In this document: piece after piece, positions 21,868 to 32,755 of the stretch
How the letters are laid out: the number at the start of each line of letters is the position of its first letter
How positions within the stretch are numbered: position 1 is the stretch's first letter
Assembly: GCA_965112735.1 (NCBI GenBank)
Contig: OZ218953.1
Coordinates: 186,001-250,000 of the forward strand
Direction of reading: 5' to 3'
From: Phaeosaccion multiseriatum
Taxonomy: Eukaryota; Ochrophyta, other classes
DNA: 64,000 bases
The notes under the pieces: generated by a model
The model's input: only the letters and a program-made list of their open reading frames with translations
What the model was told of the DNA's origin: nothing
The model's database searches: none
Made by a program: the position numbers and the translations under genes

Positions 21868-23316
21868 TTAGGCCAGGAGCGCTGAGAGCTCCTCAGCAAC
21901 ACGCTTCCCCATCTCCTTGCAGCCCACCAGCGTGCACCCGTCTCGCATAATGTCCGCCGTGGCGAATCCCTTTTCCATGACCTGGTCCACCGCCTGCTCC
22001 ACCAGGTCTGCCTCCTCCCCCCTGCCCAAGTCGTAGCGCATCATCATGGCCGCAGAGAGGATCATTGCTAACGGGTTTGCCTGGTCCTGCCCCGCAATGT
22101 CCGGTGCGGAGCCGTGGCAAGGCTCAAATACGCCCGGCCCGTCGGGTTGCCCTACGGACGCACTGGGCAGCATGCCCAGGGATCCCACAAGCATGGACGC
22201 CTCGTCCGACAAAATGTCGCCAAAAATGTTCCCTGTCACAATGACGTCAAACTGCTTTGGCCAGCGAATAAGCTGCATTGCCGCGTTGTCCACGTACTGA
22301 TGTGTCAGCTCCACCTCGGGGTAGTCCTTAGCCACTTCTATGACAACGTCCCTCCACAACTGGCTGACATCCAGCACGTTGGCCTTGTCCACAGAACAAA
22401 CGCGCTTATCGCGCTTCATGGCAACATCAAAGGCAACCTTTGCGATCCTCTTGATTTCATGCTCGTAGTAAATCATGTTGTTGTAACCGACGCGTTCGCC
22501 GCTGTCCGCCTTGTCAATGCCCTTTGGAGAGAGAGAGAGAGAGAGGTACACATTAAGTCGGGGCGAAGGAGCGAGGATGCGTTAAGAGCGGGGCTGGGGG
22601 GGGGGGGGGCGAGTGTTCGGGCATGAACACACTCTCCTTGCATTCCGTGGGAGACTTGGAGTGAGCAGCTCTTGGGCCTACACAAGAGGGTTGACGTTCA
22701 ATACCTTCGGTTCGCCAAAATACACATCGCCAGTGAGTTCCCGGACCACCATGATGTCCACCCCCTCGACGATTTCCGGTTTCAATGTAGACGCATCCAG
22801 AAGCTGCTTCATCACCTTGGCCGGTCGAAGGTTGGCAAAAAGACCAAGCTCCTTGCGCATTGCGAGCAAGCCTGTCTCTGGCCTCATATCTCGAGGATTT
22901 CCATCCCACTTGGGGCCGCCAATGCAAGACAGAAGGACAGAATCCGACTTCTTAATAGTCTCGGCCGTTTCCTTCGGCCAGGGAGATCCAACGGCGTCGA
23001 TCGCTGCGCCCCCTATCAGCGCCTCCTCAAAGTTCATCTGGAATCTCTTCTCCAGGGGCGCCAACGCCGACACTGTGGCTGTGGTGATTTCGGGACCAAT
23101 ACCGTCCCCCGTCAGCAGCACAATGTCGTACGAGTCCTTCCTGTCCGTCTTCATACACAATTGGGACGACCTTCCCTGCCGTCCCCCTCCTACTGCACCT
23201 CCTCCACCTTGCGTACTCGAACGGAGTGCCACCGTCGGCAAGAAAGCTTGCACCTGTCCTCCGCTCGACATTGCGGCTACGGCCAGGACAGCCGCGAGGA
23301 CACGGAGCTCCGCCAT
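21868..23316 (-). CDS. Plastid 3-isopropylmalate dehydrogenase
   Basis: Two exons, 23316-22684 and 22521-21868, encode 428 residues. The enzyme oxidises and decarboxylates 3-isopropylmalate with NAD+, the third step of leucine synthesis. Family motifs are [29 protein letters not shown], the active-site segment [25 protein letters not shown] and HGSAPDIAG. The N-terminus is a signal peptide ([18 protein letters not shown]) followed by QAFLPTVAL, a Phe-led site typical of heterokont plastid presequences, and then a Ser/Gly/Arg-rich transit part to about residue 55. The intron holds a GA dinucleotide run. I chose the ATG at 23316 because only this start yields the signal peptide. Confidence 0.95.
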
Positions 23317-23597
23317 GACACCTTTTTCTTTTTGCAGGGATTTGGGCGGCTGTAGGGACAGGAGTAGTTGGTTCTCTAAATTCACAGGATTTGATTGGGT
23401 GCTTCGGCTCATCCATTGCCGAAGAGTGTTTCCGTAGGTTCCAACTTCTCGATACCCTGACAAGGATTCATAGGGATTGCAATGGTGGGATGCCTTGCAG
23501 TCCAAAAAAAGAGGTTGACGTGCGCCGACAGCTATCGAGAAATGTGCAATTCCAAAAGGCGCTTCTAGCATTGGTTAATTACAAAACGCAAGAGAGT

Positions 23598-24463
23598 CTA
23601 CGACGCTGTTGCGGGCTTGGCGCTTAAGAGGGACAAGGACAGAGAAAACTTTTTCCCGTCCCTGTCCCAATTGCTGAAGAATTTGCCCTCCGTCTTGTCC
23701 ACCTCCTCGTTCGGAATCTTGAACGCAATCGTCTCGTACGGATCGCAAGCAAACAGGACGTACTGGTAGCCTTTATCCGCCGTCTCTATGCGCTGCTCAT
23801 ACGCGCTCATGAATCTGTGCCGCGGCTGCACTCCCTCCTCTGCCTCGGGGTAGTCCACCTCGAAGAGGAGGCTCCGCTGCTGTGTCAGAGGGTCTCGACT
23901 CTTGGTGACTTTGTAGCCAGGCCGACCAATCTTGATTACATTCCTGGTCTCCACTCTTCGGAACGCCTGCGGTTGAATGGGCGTGCTCTTGGCCTCCATC
24001 GCCGCTCGGCGCGCGAGGTTCTGTTGGTGCCTTTTACCTTGAGTATGGGCCAGGTAGTTACCTTCGTTGTTGTGCAGCGTGAGGCAAAGCTTACATTCAT
24101 ACTTCCCCAAGTGGTTCTTCATAAAGTACGGATCCTTGTTCAAGTCAATCGTCTCCATGGCCAATTTCCGGAGTCTCTCCCGCCTGGGGTGGCCGGCAAG
24201 CAGCAGGGGAGGGGCCAAAGGGAAGGGAGAGGGGGCAGGAGTCAAGGGTCAAGGAGGGGTACAGGAGAGAAAGAACACACAGACTGCGCGGATAAGGAGC
24301 ACCCATGGGCGGGTAAAGCCCCAGCCAAATGCCTCCCTGAAAGCTGAAAGCTGCCCCCGTCTCTTGCTGCTGCTGCTGCTGCGCACCTGTCTGCGTTCGC
24401 CTGGGTATCCGACATGACGCCTCCGCCCCCAAATTTGCTGCCGACTCTGTTCTGCATATCCAT
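23598..24463 (-). CDS. SF3A2: Splicing factor 3A subunit 2, short form
   Basis: Exon 1 (24463-24387) starts MDMQNRVGSKFGGGGV, as in known SF3A2, and exon 2 (24183-23598) carries the rest; together 220 residues. SF3A2 is a U2 snRNP subunit needed for branch-site recognition. Visible features are RERLRKLAMETIDLNKDPYF, the matrin-type zinc finger CKLCLTLHNN with HTQGKRH, IGRPGYKVTK, and the domain with RHRFMSAYEQRIE and YETIAFKIPNEEVDK. It stops soon after FFSNWDRDGKKF and so lacks the long proline-rich tail of animal proteins. Part of the intron region is open in frame upstream of exon 2, which could mislead gene callers to a later start. It shares a 291-base upstream region with TRAPPC8. Confidence 0.94.
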
Positions 24464-24754
24464 GGTGGACGTGTCGAGTCTCACGCACAACAACAAAAAG
24501 AAAAGGGTCGTGGCCTTCCCGATTATCCAGCTGCTGCTGCTCCTCTGCCGGCTCCTTCTGCTGGCTGCTCCTGCTCGCTGCTCCTGCTCGCTGCTCCTCC
24601 CGTCGCCTACTCTGCTACTCTGCTGCTCCTCCCGTCGCCTATTGCTCTGCTCCTCTGCTGTGCCCCCTTTCCTCTTCCCTCTCTTTGGTTTTTGGGGTTG
24701 ATCATTGCTTACGCTCGGGCCGCATCCTCAGTGACTTATTTAGTACCAAAATAC
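24464..24754. promoter_or_regulatory. Shared upstream region of SF3A2 and TRAPPC8
   Basis: 291 bases lie between two divergent start codons, so both promoters must sit here or overlap the genes. The sequence is pyrimidine-rich on the plus strand with imperfect GCTGCTCCT and CTCGCTGCTCCT repeats (about 24535-24640). No clear TATA box was seen. Assignment as a bidirectional promoter is inferred from position only. Confidence 0.45.
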
Positions 24755-27700
24755 ATGTTCTCTCCCCGTAGCGAAAGCTTGAGAGAATGGCACGAGTCCA
24801 TCGGTCCAACGGTGGCGACCCTGGTGACTGAGGAGGCGGACTTGGCGTGCAGAAAGAACGGCCTCTCCTTCGAGGGCCTCGTGTCGGCCTTTTCGAGACT
24901 GGCCGACCTTCAGCAGCCCTTCCGGAGCGTCAGTACGACCTACACGATCAACTCTCTGCTGACCAGGTTTACGAGAAGCTCCGGGCTTGAGCCGACGAGT
25001 GTGTCTTCCGCGGACACACTGCTCTCGGCGGCGGTGGAGCTACGAACTGGAGAGGACGGGCTCGAAGGCAAGGTTGCCAGGGTCAAACATGGGGCAGATG
25101 GTGTTCCCAGTGCTGCAAACCCGCGGCCGGAGCAGCAGGAGTGGTGGTCTCGCTTCAGAAGGGTGCTAGAGAGCTCGCTGGAGTGTGAAGAGCATGATCT
25201 CATGCAGTGCCCTGCTGTGGTCATGTTGGTCGTGAGCACGACAGAGGCCAGCGGCGATGCCATGGCCTGCTTCGAGGAGCTTTCGAGCCCTCGCTACCTG
25301 CCCCTGCCCTACCAGACGGGACAATACGACCCCACCAGTGTGAACTACATGTATGTTCTGCTTCACGACAATTGTAAAGGCGTCACGAGCCAGGTAGGTG
25401 TGCGTGGCCTCACCTGAAGCATCCAGCAGAAACCCTCCCTGACTCTGCTTCTTTCCTTCTCTCAACCTGTCACCTACAACCCGCCCCCCCCCCCGCCCTC
25501 TAGGTGGACCCAGATGCCATACTCCGCGTAATGCGAGCGACGCTCCCGCCTGGCCAGTGCAGGCTGCTGAGCATTAATAGCCTGCCCCCGGAGAGTCCGA
25601 ATCTGGGTCAACCCAATATATGGGGAGAGAGTGGGGGCGACGTGGTTCCTTTGGTAGAATCCAGCGGCGCAGATGAGGTGTTGGGTCGATTCCTGTCCCC
25701 GGAGGACTTGGTCCGCGTGGCTGAGTTTGTCGAGGACGTGGTGAGAATGGCCGTCGTGCCTGCCATGGAGCGCCGCATTGTCACGCTCAACACGGTTGTC
25801 AGCAACGTGCGCAAGGGCATCAAAAACGTCGTGAAGAGCTGGTGGCGCAAGCCGAGAGATGCCCCACAAGATGCTGTCGACAGGCCACGGGATGACATTG
25901 CGTCAAGAAGGGGGGGCGCTGTTGCTGTGGCCTTTCGTTACGATTGCATCGAGTCTCAGATCCGGCTGCTGGCAGATAGCGCATTCATCATGCAGGACTA
26001 CGAGTCTGCACTGCGAATGTACAAAATGGTGAGGGACGACTTTAGGGGCTCGAGTCAAACCTTTCCGAAGTCGCTACTTCATTTCGCTTCCGCCGCGGAG
26101 ATGGCGGCAATGAGCTCCGTCCTGTATGATACGGAGGGGAACAAGGGCACGCGTAGGGATCTCGACAATGGCTTTTCGGTAGCGATGGAAGCGTACGAGA
26201 GATGCAGCGAGGAGGGCCTCAGAGCCGCTATTGGAGGAGACGCCGCCACCAGGCCAGAATTGACCGCCCTGGCCAATCGTCTGGCGACTCGCTCGGCTGT
26301 TCTCTACTCGGAGTTGCGAGCGTTGGGGGGGTTTGGAACGTATATTCAGGAACCAGCCTTTGTGGAGGTTGCGGATATCCTCATCCGGGCGTCCTTGCGC
26401 GAAAGTCCTCTTTGTAGGGCAGTCCTATTGGAGAGCGCGGCTTGGCGCTTTGCGCAGGCGCACTGCTTGCGCAAATATGCTTTTCATCTCATCATGGCAG
26501 GGCACATGTGGAGAACGAGCGGCCACATGGTGCATGCTGTGCGTTGTTATGCTTCCGCTCTTGGCAGCTACCACGGAAAGGGGTGGAACGCTGTGCAGGC
26601 GCACGTGCATTCTATGCTGGCCCATTCCATGCATTCTCTCGGCAGGCCTGCGGTGGCTTTGCAATTCTTTCTGCGGCTTTTGATAGACAGTGGGGGAGGC
26701 AGCAGCAGTGTCACAGAACATACCGGCACTGGAAAGACGCACCAAAGCCCGGAGCACCAGGAGAGCTTTATGCAGGCCTTCATTTCGATCTGCAGTGCAA
26801 GTCCAGAGGCTGCGAGGCTGGCAGCGAGGGAGTGGGAGAGTTCCCATGGAGAGGACCTCAGCGTGCTGGTGGAGCGGGGCATCGAGGGAGAGACTGGCAG
26901 TCCTTCAGAGAGCGAAGTGGGGGCGCCCCCTACTGATAGCGGCGTAGACTTACTGGGACTTCAGGAAGATTTTGGGCAAGTGGAGGAGAAGCCTGTACTA
27001 CAACCGGCGACTTTGGATGACGAGTCAGGCCCAGAGATTGTCTTTGAAGATCTGCCGCTGCCCTTGACTCTGGATGACACGGTGGAGATGGTTGAGAGTG
27101 GCAACGCTGCTGCTCGATTCCAAACCACTCCCCCCCTTCCCAGTCCTGCAGTAGACACAGAGGAGATGCTTCAAAGTCTTCTCTGCGAGCTGGCAGCAGC
27201 AGAAAGCGTAGCCAAGGGAGAAGGTCCTTGGTTGGATGTGAGCGTGGGTATCAAGGAGAGAGCTAGGAAGGAGGTGTTTCCTCCAAAGATTCGACCAGGA
27301 CGGCCTTGTACATTCAGTCGGAGGGCTGTGGCAGAGCCACTTAGTGTGCGCGTGCGCTTGAAGAACCCCCTGGCAATTCCCACTCGTCTCGTGGATCTAC
27401 AGCTCATATGCTGCATGCGTCAGTGCCCAGACCCAGAGACGCCTCGGGCGCTGCAGGATGCTTTTTTTCAAGAGGTGCCTTGCCTTGCCTTCTCCGCCTT
27501 GCCCGGGACGGCATTTGATGCGCAGTTTTCGCTGGAATCGAGTGGGCAAGCTCAAGCTGCTCCTCCTCCTCCTCCTGCTGCTGCTGCTGCTGCTGCTGTT
27601 GCTGCTTCTGCTGCAGTTGCTGTCGGTGTGGTGGATACTCAGGACTTGATTCTCGGGCCAGGTCAGGTGGTGGCTGTGACACTGCGAGCTGCGCCGCTCG

Positions 27701-29559
27701 TCGCGGGTGTGCTTCAAATTTGCGGAATTCGATGGCGGATATTTAGCAACAGCAATGACAGCATTGACAGCAGCAGGGTGTGGGGCAGTCACCGCTTCGC
27801 TCCCAAGGGTGGAAGACTCCTACAAGACAGTCGGGAGGAAAGGGCAACGAGAGCGAGAGCGAGCGATCTCTCCTTGTATTCGGCAGTTTTGGGGCCCATG
27901 CCATGGCTGGGCTGTGAGTTGAAGGGGTTTCCTTCGTCTCTTTTGCAAGGGGAGACTTGCAGGAGAACACTGTCGCTGACAAACCACGGGAATGCGCCAG
28001 CTGGCCACGTCATTATCAAGGCAAACTTGCCCTGGGTGAGTTTTGAAGAAAACCAGCCTCCGGCCAGCTGGTATGACTCCAGTCAGAGCGCAGCCATGGG
28101 CGGTGCGGTGGGGGCGTCCGGGACGGTACTCCGCCCGCCTGTGGGCACTCTGGAGCCGGGCCAGACGGCAGAGGTTGCCGTGTGGTTAAGGGGCCGCGGC
28201 GGGGGAAAACACACCCTTCACTTCCTGCTCACGTATCGGAGGGTGGACCTGGGGGAGGGTGGGAATGGCGAGGGGGGCGTTGACGGGATGAGCGACATGG
28301 AAAGGCTGACGGCGAACCTGGGCAGTGCTACCACCAAGGGGGCGCCGTTTTTGAGGACACTGCTCCTTTCTCATGAAATGTGCGTATTTCCGTCGCTCTC
28401 TGTGGCGGCCTCTGTGCTTCCGAGCTACAACGCCAGGGGAGAGTACGTGCTGTCCTTGGAGATTACCAACCACAAAGATGAAGGTGGGGTAAAGCTCCGC
28501 ACCATTTGCGCGCTCAGTTGCTTTTGGCGCATGGAATTCCTGGCCGGAGAGGACCGAGACGAGGTTACGGTGCACCGGCGGGAGCGCGTCACCCTCCACT
28601 TTCGTCTTTTTCCGGCCTTGGGCGAAGGAGGCGGTGCGACAAGGCCGTCTGCAGATCCGTTCCCCATTTCGAGAAGCATCTGTGCTCTGCATGCTGGCCC
28701 CGGGGCGGGCGTAGAACCGCAGGTGCAGCTCTTGTGCTTGGAACAAGCTGCGAGTGTGCACAGCATTGCACAAGAGAAGCACGAGCAGCAGCTGGTGGCG
28801 GAAGAGGCTGCTGCTAGCTCAAATCATCCCCAGACCATTCAAGCCATCAGGCGGGAGGCGAATCGAAAGCGCGCTCTGGTGCAGCTGCACGATGCCGAAA
28901 AGGAACGAGAGAGGGAGTGGCGCCTCATGCATCATGCCCACCCGACTTCATTGTCCGCTCTCTGTTCTCCAGGGGCTTCTGTAGCAAATCTCATGATCGC
29001 ATGGGGTGTGGGAGAGAAGGATGACTTGAAAGCGGGCCAGCACCACGTGCGGGGCCTCGTTATCCGGCCCTTGACGGTAGAGCGCCAGTGCCCTCTGGTG
29101 CTCACTGTGAAGTACCCACCACTTGTTGGCACCACAGACCTGGTTGGTGTCGACGTCTGCATCACCAACAGACTCGCCGGCGCACAAGGTGACGTGCGCT
29201 TCGTGTTCGAGGTGCGGCCCGACGACGGAGCTCGAGAGCTCGCCACCTCTCCGCCCTCTGCCTCTCCTGCGGCACACACCACGGGTGCTGTAGGCGGCAC
29301 CAAGCCGGGCACGGGGCAGAAGAGACCGCAGCACGGCTTTGTATGGGTGGGGCCCACGCGGCGCAGTGTCTCCAAGCTCTCCCCGGGAGATAGCTGCGTT
29401 GTGGCTCTCAAGGCGCTGTTCCTCCGGCCAGGCGTGTACGACCTCAACAGGTTCCGCTTCTCGGTAGACCTCTGTAGTCAACGTCCACAGCAGGGCAAAA
29501 TAGTCTTCGTCTTCCCCGCCAAGTTCAACATTCGCGCTGCCGACGCAGCGGCAGGATAG
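24755..29559 (+). CDS. TRAPPC8: TRAPP complex subunit 8 (Trs85-like)
   Basis: Exon 1 (24755-25393) and one very long exon 2 (25504-29559) give 1564 residues. TRAPPC8/Trs85 is a specific subunit of the TRAPPIII Rab-exchange complex, which activates Rab1 in ER-Golgi traffic and autophagy. Diagnostic sequence includes LSFEGLVSAFSRL near the start, YVLLHD, the MERRIVTLNTVVSNVRKG to WWRK segment (about residue 295), RKYAFHLIMAGHMW and CYASALGSYHGKGW (about 535-570), followed by a large beta-sandwich C-terminal half. A proline/alanine run at about 27560-27620 comes from CTCCTCCT and GCTGCTGCT repeats. No ATG lies further upstream in frame before a stop, except through a TTG, so 24755 is used; a small upstream exon is possible because TTATTTAG precedes it. 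Confidence 0.93.
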
Positions 29560-29582
29560 GTGTAACAAATGAATGAATAGTA

Positions 29583-29615
29583 AGAGGTTTAGGTTTCAGT
29601 TTCAGTTTCAGTTTT
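29583..29615 (+). repeat. Degenerate TTTAGG/TTTCAG short repeat after TRAPPC8
   Basis: Directly after the TRAPPC8 stop the sequence reads GGTTTAGGTTTCAG and then TTTCAG twice more. Six-base periodicity is clear but it is only about five units long and imperfect. Confidence 0.5.
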
Positions 29616-29810
29616 ATGTTTTAAAATATACTGGAACTGAACCCCCACCTCCCACTCCCCCTCCTTTTGCCGCTTTTCGCTCCGAAGGGAGAAGAGGAAG
29701 AGGAGCTCAGCGTGCGGTGCGGTGGGTGGGAGAGGTGGTGAGGTTGGGATCAGGCGCCGAGGAAGTAGGCCCCTCCCCGTCGGGAGAGGTCCAACCTTTG
29801 CCGTTCGGTG

Positions 29811-30593
29811 ATGTGGGCCATATCGCTCGTCCTGGGCTTTTCCTTTTTCGTTTCGGGTCACTGCTTTTTGACGCCACAGCCCGTGCAGATGCTGCTCTTG
29901 GAAAGGACTCAGATGAGTAGCCGTAACAGCGGCAGCAGCAGCAGCAGCGGTAGGAGGGGGGGGGCGTGTGGGAAGGTTGCGCTCACTCATCGATACTCTT
30001 TCAAGGCATTGCCACAAGCGTGCTTTGCGCGACCAGCGGGGGGTGTCCGGTTTGCGCGGTCTCCATCAAACGGGGGCGACGAGGAAGCAAGCGATGACGC
30101 AGACCAAAAGCCTGCGCAAAGAGGAGCCTTCGGAAGCGCCACTGCTGCTGCTGGTCAAGTGTGGAGGGCCATCCTGAGCCTCTCTCTCCTGGTTTCATTG
30201 GTGTTGGCAGCAAACTCGCTGTACACGCTCAAGACCACTCCTCTCACAGTGGGTAACGTGGGTTCGACAGTGAGCTACCTCCTTCCCCTGGCTGGCTTTG
30301 GGTACCTTGGCGCGCTGCGTCTCTTCGGCCTTGTGGCTCGAGTGGTGCGCGTCCTTCTGACTGTTCCAGTGGTTGTTGGTGGCACCTATTATTTCCTGCC
30401 GCACTTGCCCGCTATGCTGCAGCATTCCGACAAGAGTGTGGGCTCTGTCGCGTTGGTGTCTCTGGTGGCTACACCGGAGGTCTTCGAAGCAATTGCCCTC
30501 TTGGCGATTCTGTTATCCTCAGTCGTGTGGCTGCTGGGGAAAGCGAAAGACCTCGCTCCGGTCGTTAAGGACCGTGCAGGGGAAGAGGACTGA
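29811..30593 (+). CDS. Predicted plastid membrane protein, family unknown
   Basis: An intronless frame of 260 codons. It starts with a signal peptide (MWAISLVLGFSFFVSGHC) directly followed by FLTPQP, a Phe-led cleavage site expected for complex-plastid import, then a Ser- and Arg-rich, acidic-poor transit-like region to about residue 75. The mature part has about four hydrophobic segments: around residues 120-137 (ILSLSLLVSLVLAANSL), 148-165 (STVSYLLPLAGFGYLGAL), 170-190 (VARVVRVLLTVPVVVGGTYYF) and 225-245 (IALLAILLSSVVWLLG). I recognise no family. The gene lies between TRAPPC8 (same strand) and the convergent C2-WW gene. Location in a plastid membrane is inference from the presequence and hydrophobicity. 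Confidence 0.75.
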   Translation: MWAISLVLGFSFFVSGHCFLTPQPVQMLLLERTQMSSRNSGSSSSSGRRGGACGKVALTHRYSFKALPQACFARPAGGVRFARSPSNGGDEEASDDADQKPAQRGAFGSATAAAGQVWRAILSLSLLVSLVLAANSLYTLKTTPLTVGNVGSTVSYLLPLAGFGYLGALRLFGLVARVVRVLLTVPVVVGGTYYFLPHLPAMLQHSDKSVGSVALVSLVATPEVFEAIALLAILLSSVVWLLGKAKDLAPVVKDRAGEED

Positions 30594-30798
30594 GTGCATC
30601 CGCGCGCATCCCACACACCACCAAGAGAGAGGGGTAGACCACGCAACGCGCGACATTCTATACTCTGGCAGATGAGCTCAACCTGGGTGGCGCACATCGG
30701 CTGCCTGGGGGGGCAGCGTGGCAAGGTTATGGACAGGCAAGTTCAAGTTCGAAGTCTTTCATTACGAAGAGGGCTCAAGTCACTTCGGGGAAGGCTCG

Positions 30799-31917
30799 TC
30801 ACGTCGCCCACGGCAAAGTCCAGTGGGTAGTCTGTGTGTCGTGGTCAACATAGTACCGGCGCCCGTCAGGTGTCTGCCTCTCTTCCCACGATGGGGGTAG
30901 TGCTTGTGGTCCACGAGGTGGCTGCTGCTGGACGTAAACCTGCTGCTGCGGCGGCGGCGGTTGCTGTACGAACGCTGGCTGCTGCTGGACGTACATTGGC
31001 TGCTGCTGGACGTAAACCTGCTGTGGTGGGGGCTGATGGTACTGCTGCGGTGGGGGCTGATGGTACTGCTGCGGTGGGGGCTGATGGTACTGCTGCGGTG
31101 GGGGCTGGTAGAACTGCTGCTGAACGTGCTGCTGTGGCGGCGGCTGCTGAGCATACCCCAACCCAGGAGAGGACTGGATCGGGTTCGGGGCTCCACTGAG
31201 TGGTGGAGCAGGACCAGAGGCCGTTGCCAGCGATGAGCCGTCACCACCCTCCATACTCAGCTCCATATTCACATGGCCAGCGGGCCGCCCCTTTTGATCG
31301 AAGAGAGGATACCTGCGGCAAGAAGAAGCAGCAAGGGTCGACTTTCTGAATACCGCTCTCACCATTCCCGGAAGAATGAAAGGACGCCCGCGGTGGGGCT
31401 TGGTAGAGTTAAGACCTGCCGGAACAGGAGAGACAAAAAGAACCCCGTGCACACACGCACCATGCATCCGTGGCTGTGGAGGGGATGGTCGCAATCTGGA
31501 CTTTGCCCATCCCTATCGTCTTGGAGTCCGTCACGTTTTTGTTTTTACACTCAATGTACAGCGAGTCGTTTGCACAGTCAGAGCAATTGAACATAAATTT
31601 GTCGCCCCATACAGCACGCTTCCCGCCGTCTTGATGCACCTGTGCAGGCAGAAACGCGCAGTGAGTCAGGGGGGCAATCAATCGGGGAGTTGTTTGTGCT
31701 TCAGTACTCTTACCCTCGTCTTGACGCGTTGGCCTCCATGGCCTGCCCAAAGAATCAAGTAGGGGTCCTGCGCAAACCAGAAAGGGGTTATTGATACTAT
31801 TTTGGAATCTCAGGGCTGCTATTCCCACCACACTGCGCAGCTTCAGCAAGTACTTACTTGCCGTCCCAGCCGCTGCGTGTCCCGCAGATCCCGAGCTCCT
31901 TTGGCTACCACTGATAA
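30799..31917 (-). CDS. C2 domain plus WW domain protein with PQQ-rich linker (5' end uncertain)
   Basis: Recognisable exons are 31917-31858, 31767-31714, one ending near 31470 that begins VHQDGGKRAVWGD, and the last from about 31312 to the stop at 30799. The first part is a C2-like domain: LSVVAKGARDLRD, DPYLILWAG, VKTR and WGDKFMFNC. It is followed by a Pro/Gln/Tyr linker with repeated QQYHQPPP units and ends in a WW domain (LPPSWEERQTPDGRRYYVDH, HWTLPW) that would bind proline motifs. C2 domains usually bind membranes, sometimes with calcium. The combination suggests an adaptor. The start exon is not certain: a lone ATG at 32058 followed at once by GTGCGT would splice in phase to the first C2 exon. 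The linker repeat units are 27 bases long. Confidence 0.75.
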
Positions 31918-32056
31918 CTGCCAGGTGGGGGAGAGACGGGAGGAACAGCCAGAGAAATGAGTCGACCTCTCTCTCTCCACCTCCGACAGCACCCTAAAAC
32001 AAGCGGGAAACTACTCTTTTGATCCTCTGCGACTCCTGGCACTTTACGCACGCACC

Positions 32057-32755
32057 ATGAGCAAGCACCAGGCAGTGGATCAAGTGTATAGAGAGGGTGC
32101 CGCGAAGGTCATTGAACCGAGAGACAATTTGTTTTTTTCAGGAGAAAGGAGGAGGAGGAGGAGGAAGAGAAAGAAGAAGAGGAGGGAAACGAGGAGGAGG
32201 AGGGGAAGACGCGGAGGAGGAGAAGAAGGAGGAGGACGAGGGCAACACGTGCAACAAAAAAGAAGCGTCTTTGATTTTGCCGAAAAGGACGAAAGGACAA
32301 GTCGCCAAAATACCCAAAGTGAAGTTGGGTCCGGCGGGGCCCAAATACACCCCATTCGGTGCGGCGTGCGCGTAGTTCCTGGCTCTGTTCATGGCAGCCT
32401 CCCTCGCCAAGGGGTTGAGGTCATTTGAGACCTTCGCCGGAGGGTTCCAACCGGAAGCGGATACCTCATCGCAAAACCGCTCGTGTGTTCCTCTCGAAAG
32501 CGGGTGTCTCAAACGCGTCGAAAGTGGGTGCCTTGGCTACCCAAAGCGCTCCGGAGTGACGGCCGACCGGGGATCCGCCTTGGCCGTGTGAGAGTTGGAC
32601 GTGCGTCCAACAACTGCAGAGTCTGGTACATCGAGTCGTGCACGGAGGACCAGGGGGTCGGGTGAGGTGGATTGGGTTGTGCGCCTTCCGCGGTCAACCG
32701 AAACCTCGCTGCACCCGCCCCTTTTATGACCACCCACTGCGTAGTGGGCCTCTCT
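32057..32755. other. Purine-rich segment with open frames, no supported gene
   Basis: On the plus strand an ATG at 32057 opens 123 codons beginning MSKHQAVDQVYREG and then becomes Arg/Lys/Glu/Gly low complexity (32150-32250, GAGGAGGAA repeats). A second frame ends in LPKRTKGQVAKIPKVKLG and closes at 32375. Neither resembles a family I know. The first ATG overlaps the possible minus-strand ATG of the C2-WW gene in one CATG. The remainder up to the Sua5 stop shows no gene. Confidence 0.35.

Noticed and set aside
24145-24496. SF3A2 starting at an in-frame codon before exon 2 without splicing
   Set aside because: The upstream frame is proline/alanine filler; the spliced exon 1 gives the conserved SF3A2 N-terminus.
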